Shown: positions 16,569 to 23,944 of the stretch, in pieces
Numbering within the stretch: position 1 is the stretch's first letter
Layout of the letters: every line of letters begins with the position of its first letter
DNA from: an uncultured Shinella sp.
Lineage (GTDB): Bacteria > Pseudomonadota > Alphaproteobacteria > Rhizobiales > Rhizobiaceae
DNA length: 38,893 nt
Assembly (NCBI RefSeq): GCF_946479415.1
Contig: NZ_CAMLFY010000036.1
Span: 1-38,893, forward strand
Direction of reading: 5' to 3'
Program-made: the position numbers and the translations under genes
The notes under the pieces: model-generated
What the model was told of the DNA's origin: nothing
The model's database searches: none
The model's input: the letters and a program-made list of their open reading frames with translations, nothing else

Positions 16569-17327
16569 GTGGACGTAGTAATCACCGCAGATAAGCCCAC
16601 CGAGCCCCGACAGATCGAAATCGAAGGCGCAACGTACATCGAGGACGTGCGCGGGCGCTTCGTGCCAGAAGCCATGTATCGCGCCGCCGCACAGGTGAAG
16701 ATGGAGCCGGCGATCATCGAGCTTAACGGTCGGCCCGGTATGATGGATGCCACTGGCAAGTGGGTACCGATCGCCCTAGTGAAGCCCGCGAACGTTCTTG
16801 AAGACGAGATAGTCCGCAAGTGCATCGCCTTCGCCCTCGATGCCAGCGCCTCGCTCTCTCGCCTTCTCGGCCATACCAAATTCGACCTCGGCTCCTACGA
16901 CGCCCTCCTGGAGCAGGAATACGGCGTCACGAAGCGGGGCGAGAAGGGCAACGCGACGTACTACAGCTATGACGGCCTCTATCGTGTCCAGGTGCAGGTC
17001 GCGACCCTGATCGACTTCGGACCCGAGCTGCACATCGCCAAGAGCCTTGTGGACGAATGCATCAACGACTGGTCCGCCGATAGCCGCGTTGAGCTTCAGG
17101 CGCTCGTCACGAGGGCATTCAATGTCGACCAGGAGGGCACGCTCAACCGGTCAGAAATCTATCGCCTTCTCCGTTACGAAATGTCCGACCCGCGCTGGAA
17201 GCGCGCCATGGACGCTATCCGCGACGCCATGCGGCCGATCGGCTCTAAGGAGTACATCCGCTTCGGCCGACGCGCCGACGTGAAGGCGAAGTGGGAAACC
17301 ATCTCCCTTGATTTCGCTCGGGCGTGA
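16569..17327 (+). CDS. DUF3164 phage protein
   Basis: A 252-residue protein of the DUF3164 family found in Mu-like phages. The typical opening is GATYIEDVRGRFVPEAMYRAA, then NGRPGMMDATGKWVP, with the conserved TYYSYDGLYRVQVQV and DPRWKRAMDAIRDAM later. It starts at GTG 16569 behind an AAAGGA ribosome site. No activity is established for the family. Its place in the early operon suggests a role in replication or host takeover. Confidence 0.8.
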   Translation: MDVVITADKPTEPRQIEIEGATYIEDVRGRFVPEAMYRAAAQVKMEPAIIELNGRPGMMDATGKWVPIALVKPANVLEDEIVRKCIAFALDASASLSRLLGHTKFDLGSYDALLEQEYGVTKRGEKGNATYYSYDGLYRVQVQVATLIDFGPELHIAKSLVDECINDWSADSRVELQALVTRAFNVDQEGTLNRSEIYRLLRYEMSDPRWKRAMDAIRDAMRPIGSKEYIRFGRRADVKAKWETISLDFARA

Positions 17328-17337
17328 GGGCGGGACC

Positions 17338-17580
17338 ATGGCCACACGCACCGCAAAAATTGGCTTTCGTCGTCTTCGGGGTAAATTCACCCCGAAGCGC
17401 GCCCACGCTTTTTGCATGACCCGCGTCGGTCAGATCGAGCTGCTCCTCGAAGAAATCGCATCGGCCTACAACGACGTCGATCAGACCGTCGTCGCGGAAT
17501 GCGACAGCCTTCGCGACGAGGCGCTGCCGGCGCTCACTCGCACACTCGACGAGGCGCTTGAAGAGGGGCGAACGCTATGA
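17338..17580 (+). CDS. Small early phage protein, unknown
   Basis: An 80-residue protein with a basic N-terminal half (RTAKIGFRRLRGKFTPKRAH) and an acidic helical C-terminal half (DVDQTVVAECDSLRDEALPA). A GGGCGGG site precedes the ATG. It overlaps the next gene by ATGA. No recognisable family. Confidence 0.5.
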   Translation: MATRTAKIGFRRLRGKFTPKRAHAFCMTRVGQIELLLEEIASAYNDVDQTVVAECDSLRDEALPALTRTLDEALEEGRTL

Positions 17581-17840
17581 CCCGTGCCCTCGCGAAGGTT
17601 CGCGCGGACAAACTCCGCGCCCAAACACGGTGCCCGGTCTGCGGCGCTAACCGCATCGACGCGCTCGGCAAGCCCGGCGCGCCATCCATGTATTGCGTCT
17701 ATGCATGCTCGGCGGAGTTTCAGGTGGATGGCAACGGGGAGATCATCCCCGCCACCATCTGCCCGGCCTCGTCCTATGTCGCCGCCCGCGCCCTCAATGC
17801 CGAGAGCCGCACCGAAATCGAAACGGCAGGTGCGGCATGA
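17577..17840 (+). CDS. Small zinc-ribbon-like phage protein
   Basis: An 87-residue protein with cysteines at 19, 22, 40, 44 and 62: RCPVCGANRI, then YCVYACSAEF. The CxxC...CxxxC pattern suggests a zinc-binding module. An early small zinc protein could bind nucleic acid or a host protein; nothing more specific can be said. It overlaps both neighbours by ATGA. Confidence 0.55.
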   Translation: MTRALAKVRADKLRAQTRCPVCGANRIDALGKPGAPSMYCVYACSAEFQVDGNGEIIPATICPASSYVAARALNAESRTEIETAGAA

Positions 17841-18031
17841 GACATTTCCACGATATCGAAGAGATGGCCGGCGCGCTCGCCGCCGAGGCCGAAAAACTCG
17901 GCGGTGAGATCGAGCACCGCGACGGGGGTGTCTTCTTCGTCGTCAAGACCGATTGCGAATGCGGCGCGCACTCCGTCTCCGAGGTCAACCTGACCGATCT
18001 CGCCTCCACCATCTGGGAGAGCCTGTCATGA
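17837..18031 (+). CDS. Small phage protein with CxCG motif
   Basis: A 64-residue acidic protein (MRHFHDIEEMAGALAAEAEK), with a CECG motif at residues 40-43. Embedded in the chain of ATGA overlaps. Unknown function. Confidence 0.5.
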   Translation: MRHFHDIEEMAGALAAEAEKLGGEIEHRDGGVFFVVKTDCECGAHSVSEVNLTDLASTIWESLS

Positions 18032-18402
18032 ACGTTTCTCGCGAAGAAGCCGTGCGCTTCCTTGAGTGCGCCACCCGCAATTGGTCGAAGGTCCCGCCGC
18101 TGTCGGAAGATGACCTTGGTGACGTGGCAACCGAACTTCTGCGCTTTGCCATTGCAAAACGCAAAGAAGACCTGCCCGCCGTCGCATCCGTGGGAGGCAG
18201 TCCCTTGCTAGATTGGGCTGTCTCCAAATGGAACTCCGAAGTGAAGAACCGGCCTTTGGCGAATGTTCATCGGCGCTCGCTGGATGACACGTGGCGTCAG
18301 GTTATCCGCTGGGCTGGTGGCGATCCTGACGCCCTACTAGGCCCCTCGCATGATGCCCTCCTTTCCGCCCTAGCCGCATCTGGAAATGGGAGCGGCGAAT
18401 GA
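18028..18402 (+). CDS. Early phage protein, unknown
   Basis: A 124-residue protein that starts MNVSREEAVRFLECATRNWS and is helical in its first half. The C-terminal part, HRRSLDDTWRQVIRWAGGDP followed by DALLGPSHDALL, recalls small phage proteins of no known role. Overlaps both neighbours by four bases. No motif allows a functional call. Confidence 0.5.
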   Translation: MNVSREEAVRFLECATRNWSKVPPLSEDDLGDVATELLRFAIAKRKEDLPAVASVGGSPLLDWAVSKWNSEVKNRPLANVHRRSLDDTWRQVIRWAGGDPDALLGPSHDALLSALAASGNGSGE

Positions 18403-18953
18403 AAAAGCCTTCACTCACACAGCGCAAAATCCTCGAAACCGCCGCTGGCCTCGCCAACCATCGTCCGCACGGTCGGTCGCAGCACGGCGGCTGGAGCAGC
18501 GCCTACCTCGTATGCCGGCATAACAACTGGACCGACCGGATGGGCCTTATCACCGTCGCCGGCCTGATCGCCATCGACCGCGCGGCACGCATTGTCCTGA
18601 CCGTGCTCGACCACGAGCAGAACGGTGCTGTTGCGCTCGCTGAGACATCGAACATGTTGGATGAAGCGGCCCGCGTCCTGATCGCCGCCGTTGATAGCCT
18701 GGTCGAACCTGATGCCGAGCCCGGAGCGGAAGCTGCCTTCTCGTTTGTCCTCGATCTCAAACTGCCGAACGGTGACGTAGTTGATAACGGCCAACGGATG
18801 CTGCCGGCACAGATCGCCATGACATTGGCGCCGGAAGCGGTTTCGCATTGGCTTGCCGAGCGCCCGGAGCCGGATGCGGTTCTTCACCGCATGCCGATGC
18901 CGATGCCGCTCGACCGCTTTCCCACCACCAGCACCACTTCAGGAGGTGAATGA
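18399..18953 (+). CDS. Early phage protein, unknown
   Basis: A 184-residue protein. The first half is helical (TQRKILETAAGLANHRPHGR, SSAYLVCRHNNWTDRMGLIT), and the second half is acidic and ends in a Met/Pro-rich stretch (MPMPMPLDRFPTTSTTSGGE). The AGGAGG ribosome site of the next gene lies in its last codons. No family recognised. It could be a host-interaction protein, but there is no evidence for a target. Confidence 0.5.
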   Translation: MKKPSLTQRKILETAAGLANHRPHGRSQHGGWSSAYLVCRHNNWTDRMGLITVAGLIAIDRAARIVLTVLDHEQNGAVALAETSNMLDEAARVLIAAVDSLVEPDAEPGAEAAFSFVLDLKLPNGDVVDNGQRMLPAQIAMTLAPEAVSHWLAERPEPDAVLHRMPMPMPLDRFPTTSTTSGGE

Positions 18954-19219
18954 TGGACGTGAGATATGGACAAGGGCGCACCGAATTTGGCCCTGGCATC
19001 AGCATCACTCTGACCGGTGACGAGGTTGCGACCGCTATTTCTGCGTTCCTCGTTGCACATGGTGTTCACATCGACGGTGCGCGAACGATCACGGTAAACG
19101 GCGATTTGTGTCAGATCGGCCACGTCTATGTGGACCCGGGCGGCCTTGTGGTCGCCCATGGAGTTCGGTTTTGCGGACGCGGTCCCGCCAGTACAGCAAG
19201 TGGGGGTGGCCGTGGCTGA
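18953..19219 (+). CDS. Small early phage protein, unknown
   Basis: An 88-residue beta-rich protein (FGPGISITLTGDEVATAISA, then ARTITVNGDLCQIGHVYVD). AGGAGG at 18941-18946 gives six bases to ATG 18953, so that start is preferred over ATG 18950, which would leave only three. It overlaps the previous stop by one base. Unknown function. Confidence 0.5.
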   Translation: MDVRYGQGRTEFGPGISITLTGDEVATAISAFLVAHGVHIDGARTITVNGDLCQIGHVYVDPGGLVVAHGVRFCGRGPASTASGGGRG

Positions 19220-19445
19220 CAATCTCAAGCCTTTCACCTGCACCTACCGTTTCGAAGGCCGACCGATTGGCATCACCATCGAGGCGCGCTCCTGGGAGGA
19301 AGTCTCGTCCCGGCTGCGCGCGATCGGCATGACCGGCGTTGTCGAGGGCGAGCAGATTGCGGAGTTCGAAGCATTCCCCGGCCTCTCCCTCTCCAAACGC
19401 GGCATTAAAGCCGTCCTTCGGCTTATGCGGAGGATCACGGCATGA
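19212..19445 (+). CDS. Small early phage protein, unknown
   Basis: A 77-residue protein (VADNLKPFTCTYRFEGRPIG then EEVSSRLRAIGMTG). The start is taken as GTG 19212, eight bases inside the previous gene and just after a GGGGGT stretch. In-frame starts further upstream (to 19128) would overlap the neighbour more and lack support. Joined to the next gene by ATGA. Unknown function. Confidence 0.5.
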   Translation: MADNLKPFTCTYRFEGRPIGITIEARSWEEVSSRLRAIGMTGVVEGEQIAEFEAFPGLSLSKRGIKAVLRLMRRITA

Positions 19446-19711
19446 CCAGCATCTACTTCGGCGAGACCGTTCGGCTGAAGTCTCACTCGGCCACCACGAA
19501 GGCCGGGAAATCCATGATCAAGATCGAGCTGGAAACAACTGACCATTTCGACCTCGCGTCCATCCTTCGCCAGCTCGACAGCATCGACCAGGAGCAGCGG
19601 GAGGCGGCAAAGCCTCGAAAGAAACTGGCGCCAGCCGAAAAGAAGCACGAGCAGCTCGCGCTCGCTGCGCCCCTTCGCCAAATCCGCGACATGAGGGAGG
19701 ACCAGCCATGA
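19442..19711 (+). CDS. Small early phage protein upstream of gemA
   Basis: An 89-residue protein with a beta-rich start (SIYFGETVRLKSHSATTKAG), a short helical segment and a basic Lys/Ala-rich middle (AAKPRKKLAPAEKKHE). It overlaps both neighbours (ATGA). No named family is recognised. Confidence 0.5.
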   Translation: MTSIYFGETVRLKSHSATTKAGKSMIKIELETTDHFDLASILRQLDSIDQEQREAAKPRKKLAPAEKKHEQLALAAPLRQIRDMREDQP

Positions 19712-20361
19712 GCTCGACGATCGCCGCCATCCATGTTGGCTTCAAGCAGCTCGGCATCGTCGAGGATGACGACAAGCGCGGGATCTATCGGCGCGTCACC
19801 GGAAAGACCGGCCTGACGATGATGAAGCCCGTAGAGCAGGATGCCGTGCTGGCCGAGCTGCGCCGCCTCGGCTTCACCGCCGTGCCGCGCCGTGCTGACG
19901 GCCGTCAGCAACTGACCGGCCGGTTTGCCAAGAAGCTCCAGGCGCTGTGGATCGGCGCCTGGAACCTCGGCCTGGTCGAAAACCGCGACGATGCCGCGCT
20001 ATTGGCCTTTGCCAAACGGCAGACCGGCATCGACCACATACGTTTCCTTCGCGATGCCGACGACGCCCGCAAGGTTGTCGAGGCGCTCAAAAGCTGGATG
20101 CAGCGTGAGGCCGGCGTGATGTTCGGCAATCTCAACGGTCAGGACTGGCTTGCCGCCGATGGCGCGAAGATCGCCTGGGCGCAGTGGCGCATCCTGATGC
20201 CCGGCGCCGACCTGATAGCCCGCAAGGGTTTTGACCCGGCCGTCTTCGCGGTACTCGGCCGGCCGGCATCGATGCTGACCGAGATCAAGCCGAAGGACTG
20301 GCAGGCGGTCATGAACGATCTGGGCAAGCGCGTTCGTGCCGCCCGGAAGGCGGGTGCGTGA
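19708..20361 (+). CDS. gemA: GemA-family (gp16-like) regulatory protein
   Basis: A 217-residue protein of the Mu GemA/gp16 family (DUF1018). Typical parts are AAIHVGFKQLGIVEDDDKRG, YRRVTGKTGL, then LTGRFAKKLQALWIGAWNLG and FAKRQTGIDHIRFLRDADDA. In Mu, GemA modulates host gene expression and DNA topology early in infection. It is in the family's usual place, shortly before the Mor-type activator, and overlaps the preceding gene by ATGA. Confidence 0.85.
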   Translation: MSSTIAAIHVGFKQLGIVEDDDKRGIYRRVTGKTGLTMMKPVEQDAVLAELRRLGFTAVPRRADGRQQLTGRFAKKLQALWIGAWNLGLVENRDDAALLAFAKRQTGIDHIRFLRDADDARKVVEALKSWMQREAGVMFGNLNGQDWLAADGAKIAWAQWRILMPGADLIARKGFDPAVFAVLGRPASMLTEIKPKDWQAVMNDLGKRVRAARKAGA

Positions 20362-20774
20362 TGGTTGCATATTCGTTCAAGGCCCTCTTCGTGCCGCAGA
20401 TCGTTTCACTGATGAAACGGCAGACCGTTCGCGCCGATCGCCCGCGCCATGCCCGCCCCGGCGAAGCCGTGCAGCTCTATCAAGCGATGCGGACGAAAGA
20501 CTGCCGGAAGATCATTCTGGACCCTGTCTGCACCGGTGTCCTGCCGATCGAGATTTGCGTGTCCGATACGCGCGGCATCCTGTGGATCTCGATCGACGGC
20601 GACAACGTAGAGGACCCGGAGGCATTCGCGTCGGCCGATGGCTTCCACCCGGCGCATTACCTTGCGGCGCGGCCGGGCGCGACGGCGCTGGAGAACATGG
20701 CGCGCTTCTGGCTGGATAACCACGAGGCCGGCACCTTCAGGGGTGTCCTGATCAGATGGGAACCGTCCCCATGA
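20361..20774 (+). CDS. ASCH-domain-like phage protein
   Basis: A 137-residue protein whose first half fits ASCH/PUA-like phage proteins: the segment SLMKRQTVRADRPRHARPGE followed by AVQLYQAMRTKDCRKI. Such domains bind RNA or modified nucleotides; the specific activity here is unknown. ATG 20361, with GGAAGG upstream, is preferred over GTG 20358. The frame overlaps both neighbours by one and four bases. Confidence 0.6.
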   Translation: MVAYSFKALFVPQIVSLMKRQTVRADRPRHARPGEAVQLYQAMRTKDCRKIILDPVCTGVLPIEICVSDTRGILWISIDGDNVEDPEAFASADGFHPAHYLAARPGATALENMARFWLDNHEAGTFRGVLIRWEPSP

Positions 20775-20977
20775 TCGAGCGCGCCGCCCCGCTTCCTCTG
20801 TTCGAAACAGAGACTTTGAACGCCATTCGAAAGCAGCGTGAAGACCTGTTGAAACGGCTCAAGCGGGGCGGTGTCGATGCGCACACGCGGGTGAAGCGCG
20901 AAGAACGTCTGAAAACCCTCACTGCGCAACAGATAGAAATCGAGACGGCGTTTGGGCTCGGAGGTCACCATGGCTGA
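20771..20977 (+). CDS. Small coiled-coil phage protein
   Basis: A 68-residue protein (MIERAAPLPLFETETLNAIR) that is mostly one charged helix and is probably a coiled coil. The ATG at 20771 overlaps the previous stop (ATGA), which decides the start over one at 20756. Its end overlaps the activator gene by eight bases. Unknown function. Confidence 0.55.
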   Translation: MIERAAPLPLFETETLNAIRKQREDLLKRLKRGGVDAHTRVKREERLKTLTAQQIEIETAFGLGGHHG

Positions 20978-21359
20978 TCATTCCACCGACCGCGCCTGGA
21001 TGACGCCATTGCTCAATCAAATCGCCGACGTTGCCGGCGAGCGAGCGGCGCTGCTACTTGGCACAGAGAAAGCCGGATTGCAGATCTACATCCCAGATCG
21101 GGTTCCCGACGACCATTGGCTAGCCAAACTGATCGGGAAAGACGCGGCCCGCGCAATCGCTGCGAAGTGGGGCACGCAGCATATCACGATACCCGTTGCC
21201 ATGAACGGCGATCGGCGCAAGCGCGCGACCCTGATTGCCCAACTGATCGAAAAGGGCTACTCAAATAACGCCATCGTCCAGATGACTGGCGTCTCTCGCC
21301 GTACTGTCATCGAGCACCGCAGCAAGCGGCAGGATGACCGCCAAGGCTCTCTCTTTTGA
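20970..21359 (+). CDS. mor: Mor-family transcription activator
   Basis: A 129-residue activator of the Mu Mor/C family. The dimerisation part holds GLQIYIPDRVPDDHWLAKLIG and ARAIAAKWGTQHITIP. The C-terminal helix-turn-helix is LIAQLIEKGYSNNAIVQMTG followed by VSRRTVIEHR. A GGAGGT ribosome site precedes ATG 20970. In Mu, Mor turns on the middle promoter and C the late promoters; only one such gene is seen in this window. A 20-bp dyad starts three bases after its stop codon, and a second copy stands before the protease operon. These are its probable targets. Confidence 0.85.
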   Translation: MADHSTDRAWMTPLLNQIADVAGERAALLLGTEKAGLQIYIPDRVPDDHWLAKLIGKDAARAIAAKWGTQHITIPVAMNGDRRKRATLIAQLIEKGYSNNAIVQMTGVSRRTVIEHRSKRQDDRQGSLF

Positions 21360-21362
21360 GCC

Positions 21363-21382
21363 GAAGTGAAATTCTGCACTTC
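21363..21382. promoter_or_regulatory. Late-operon dyad, copy 1 (candidate activator site)
   Basis: GAAGTG, eight bases, CACTTC forms a 20-bp dyad three bases after the activator gene. Over 26 bp (CC before, TGAC after) it matches the copy at 28488-28507 at 22 positions. A weak -10-like hexamer, CATTGT (21405-21410), starts 23 bases after the dyad end, the same offset as at the other copy. Mor/C activators bind dyads near -40, which fits. Confidence 0.6.
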
Positions 21383-21422
21383 TGACTTTCCCACTTAGCG
21401 CAGCCATTGTCCGACCAGACGA

Positions 21423-21450
21423 ACGCCTTGAGGCCAAGGCGTATTTTTCC
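21423..21450 (+). terminator. Rho-independent terminator-like hairpin before the endolysin gene
   Basis: An 8-bp stem, ACGCCTTG/CAAGGCGT, with loop AGGC is followed by ATTTTT. It would end early transcription after the activator gene. It lies downstream of the proposed late promoter, so late transcripts would have to read through it or the hairpin would sit in their leader. Confidence 0.65.
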
Positions 21451-21464
21451 GTTCTGGGGGTTCC

Positions 21465-22295
21465 ATGAATACGCTCGCTTCGCGCATCGACGCCACGGTC
21501 CTGCGCAAGATCGCACCGAAGGTCTCCGGCAAGAAGGCCGCGTCTCAGCTCCTCGTCATAGAGGGGTTTGGGGCAATGCTGCCAAAGATGCTGCCGTATA
21601 TCGGCGTCAACACGCCGCTGCGCATTTCTCACTACCTCGCACAGACCGCGCATGAGAGCGACGGCTTCTGCACCAGCGAGGAATACGCCTCGGGCGCCGC
21701 TTACGAAGGCCGCAACGACCTGGGCAATGTCCAGACCGGGGACGGAAAACGCTTCAAAGGTCGCGGTCCGATCCAACTGACGGGCCGCAAGAACTACCGC
21801 CTCTTCACCGCCTGGATGCGTTCGATCCAACCGGACTGCCCAGACTTCGAGCAGCGGCCCGAGCTTGTCGGCCAGTGGCCTTGGGCGGGCTGGGCGTCGG
21901 CTTTCTACTGGTCGACGAATGACATCAACAAGCTCGCCGACAACGACAATCTGGTTGCCGTCACGAAGAAGGTGAACGGCGGCCGCAACGGCCTCGAGGA
22001 CCGCGCGCGCTATCTTACCAAGATCAAGGGTATCATCGTGCCCATGGCGGCGGAGGCCGTTGAGCCGGACCACGACTTCCCCGTCCTGCGGCGCGGATCG
22101 ACTGGCGAATGGGTCGATCGCCTGCAGCACGCCTTAGCCGCCTCCGGCTTCTACCTCCTTTCCATCGATGGCGACTTTGGTTCAGGCACGGAAGGCGCGG
22201 TGAAGCTGCTCCAGCGCTCTCGCGGCTTACTCGTCGATGGGATCGCTGGCCCCAAGACCTTTGCCGCGCTCGCAGGCTACCTCCCCAAAACCTAA
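21465..22295 (+). CDS. GH19 chitinase-like endolysin with peptidoglycan-binding domain
   Basis: A 276-residue lysin. Residues ~1-195 form a glycoside hydrolase family 19 domain of the phage-lysozyme type, with the likely catalytic Glu in QTAHESDGF (E64), the family segment YEGRNDLGNVQTGDGKRFKG, and GRGPIQLTGRKNY. Residues ~206-271 form a C-terminal PG_binding_1 domain (LRRGSTGEWVDRLQHALAAS, DGIAGPKTFAAL). There is no signal peptide, so release needs a holin, and the gene at 22314 is the candidate. It is first in the late operon, matching Mu, where lys leads a C-dependent operon. A GGGGG stretch precedes the ATG. Confidence 0.9.
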   Translation: MNTLASRIDATVLRKIAPKVSGKKAASQLLVIEGFGAMLPKMLPYIGVNTPLRISHYLAQTAHESDGFCTSEEYASGAAYEGRNDLGNVQTGDGKRFKGRGPIQLTGRKNYRLFTAWMRSIQPDCPDFEQRPELVGQWPWAGWASAFYWSTNDINKLADNDNLVAVTKKVNGGRNGLEDRARYLTKIKGIIVPMAAEAVEPDHDFPVLRRGSTGEWVDRLQHALAASGFYLLSIDGDFGSGTEGAVKLLQRSRGLLVDGIAGPKTFAALAGYLPKT

Positions 22296-22313
22296 AGCTA
22301 AGAGGAACGACCG

Positions 22314-22721
22314 ATGTTGTCGCAGTTTCTTGCGCAGGTGTTCCCTGCGCTCATTGATGCAATCACGCCAATTCTGGTCGCCCTTCTGGTCGGCCTCATC
22401 TATCGCTGGACCGGTATCCAGATCGAGCAGAAGCATATGCTCGCGCTCCAATCCGCGCTTCAGAACGGCGCCCGGCTCCTTCTCACCGGCAAGTCGATCG
22501 ACGACGCCATCTCCTATGTGCAACGCTCGGTGCCTGATGCCCTAACGAAGCTGGGTGCCGCAGACAGATCTCGCATCGCCGAGCTGCTTGCGCCGCATGT
22601 TGCCGTCTTGCCGCCTACCGCGCTGCAGCCGGGAACTGACGGTGCGGTTGCCCGAGAGTTCTACGAGCGAACCCTCGGGGGCCGCCCAATTCACCCGGCG
22701 CCTGGAGCTGCAAATGACTGA
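22314..22721 (+). CDS. Holin candidate
   Basis: A 135-residue protein with one strong N-terminal membrane helix (residues ~7-30, FPALIDAITPILVALLVGLI) and then IEQKHMLALQSALQNGARLL, a pattern seen in single-span phage holins. The C-terminus is a soluble, proline-rich tail. The GAGGA ribosome site fixes the start. The place directly after the endolysin supports the call, but sequence alone cannot prove holin activity. Confidence 0.65.
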   Translation: MLSQFLAQVFPALIDAITPILVALLVGLIYRWTGIQIEQKHMLALQSALQNGARLLLTGKSIDDAISYVQRSVPDALTKLGAADRSRIAELLAPHVAVLPPTALQPGTDGAVAREFYERTLGGRPIHPAPGAAND

Positions 22722-23070
22722 TGCCTTGAAAGATTGGTTCGGTCTGGCTGCGCTCATCATCGCCGTCGCCACCTCGGCCTGGAACATCATTTCCTCCGGC
22801 GCCAAGAAGACCGCAAGCGAACTGGCCGAGTTTCGCAAGCAGGATGCCGAGGAAAAGAAGGCGTTGATGGAGGCGGTCGCAGCCCTCGGAACGCGAACGC
22901 AAGCCATCGAAATCGGAATGGAACACCTCCCCGACGCCAAGGCCGTGTACGAGCTACGCCTCGCCCTGGAGCAGCTCTCCGGGAAACTAGGCCGGATGGA
23001 GGAAAACCAGATCGGCATGTCGCGCACCGTTCTTCAGGTGCAGGACTTCCTCATGAAAGGTGCAGCATGA
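22714..23070 (+). CDS. DUF2730-type membrane/coiled-coil phage protein
   Basis: A 118-residue protein with an N-terminal membrane helix (WFGLAALIIAVATSAWNIIS) and a long charged coiled coil (ELAEFRKQDAEEKKALMEAV). This fits the DUF2730 (gp25-like) family of Mu phages. The ATG at 22714 lies eight bases inside the holin gene. It could act in lysis as a spanin-like or anti-holin protein; that is a guess. Its end overlaps the next gene (ATGA). Confidence 0.7.
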   Translation: MTDALKDWFGLAALIIAVATSAWNIISSGAKKTASELAEFRKQDAEEKKALMEAVAALGTRTQAIEIGMEHLPDAKAVYELRLALEQLSGKLGRMEENQIGMSRTVLQVQDFLMKGAA

Positions 23071-23363
23071 CCGACTTCAACGAGCATCTGGCACGAGATG
23101 CCCGCCTCGTCATACTGAAGGAATTGGCAAAGCAGACGGACAACCGGCTGAACGAAAGCCTGCTCCATAGTGTGCTCGAAACCTTTGGCCATCGTCGTTC
23201 TCGCGACTGGGTGCGCCAGCAGCTGCGGTTCCTCACCGACATCGGGGCGATCTCGGTGACCGAGGCCGGTACGGTACTGGTCGCAGAGCTTCGTCGGGCT
23301 GGCCTGGAGCACGTCGAGCGCCGGTCGATCCTTGAGGGCGTAAACCGGCCGTCGCTGGTGTGA
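23067..23363 (+). CDS. Mu-like phage winged-helix protein (VpaChn25_0724 type)
   Basis: A 98-residue protein with RLVILKELAKQTDNRLNESL, FGHRRSRDWVRQQLRFLTDI and LVAELRRAGLEHVERRSILE. It resembles the small ArsR-like winged-helix proteins that precede the terminase in Mu-like phages. Role unknown; a structural or regulatory part in packaging is possible. ATGA overlap with the gene before. Confidence 0.7.
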   Translation: MTDFNEHLARDARLVILKELAKQTDNRLNESLLHSVLETFGHRRSRDWVRQQLRFLTDIGAISVTEAGTVLVAELRRAGLEHVERRSILEGVNRPSLV

Positions 23364-23368
23364 CTGCT

Positions 23369-23944
23369 ATGGGACGCGGCCGACTTTCCAACATCGATCT
23401 GCTACCAGAGCAGTGCGCGCCGATCATCTCGTGGGCAGCGGCGGAACTTCAAAAACGCGAGCGCACGCAGACCGAGATCTACAAGGACTTTGTCAGCAAG
23501 CTCGAAGGCGTGCAGCGTGAACACCGTGGTGAATTGGAGTTCCCAATTCCATCGTTTTCAGCCTTCAACAGGTACTCGCTCAACCTCGCGCAGATGACGC
23601 AGCGCATCAACCAGACACGGGATATCGCCAGCACACTCGCAAGCAAGTTTGACGCTGAGGCATCCGACGACCTCACGCTGATCGCGGCCGAAGCGATCAA
23701 GACGTTGATCTTCGAGCTTCTCACGGAGAGTGGCGAAGCTGGCATCGATCCGAAGGGCGCCATGTCGCTTGCCAATGCGCTGCGTTCGGCCACCCAGGCA
23801 CAGGGCATATCGACCTCACGACGCCAGAAAGTCGAGAAAGATTTCGCCGATCGGGCGAAGCAAGCCGTGGAAACCGTCGGCCGCGCCAAGGGCGTTTCGC
23901 AAGAAACCATGGACGAAATCAATCGGCGTCTCGGGGTCGCTTGA
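23369..23944 (+). CDS. Terminase small subunit, DUF3486 (Mu gp27-like)
   Basis: A 191-residue protein of the DUF3486 family, starting MGRGRLSNIDLLPEQCAPII as members typically do. The next helices (AAELQKRERTQTEIYKDFVS) and the later VGRAKGVSQETMDEINRRLG match the family. It recognises phage DNA for packaging in partnership with the large subunit. The ATG at 23369 is preferred over GTG 23360, because the family start is MGR. The stop overlaps the next ATG by one base. Confidence 0.82.
   Translation: MGRGRLSNIDLLPEQCAPIISWAAAELQKRERTQTEIYKDFVSKLEGVQREHRGELEFPIPSFSAFNRYSLNLAQMTQRINQTRDIASTLASKFDAEASDDLTLIAAEAIKTLIFELLTESGEAGIDPKGAMSLANALRSATQAQGISTSRRQKVEKDFADRAKQAVETVGRAKGVSQETMDEINRRLGVA

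Noticed and set aside
22555..22713. Upstream extension of the DUF2730 protein
   Set aside because: It would overlap most of the holin candidate; ATG 22714 gives the usual short overlap and a normal N-terminal helix.
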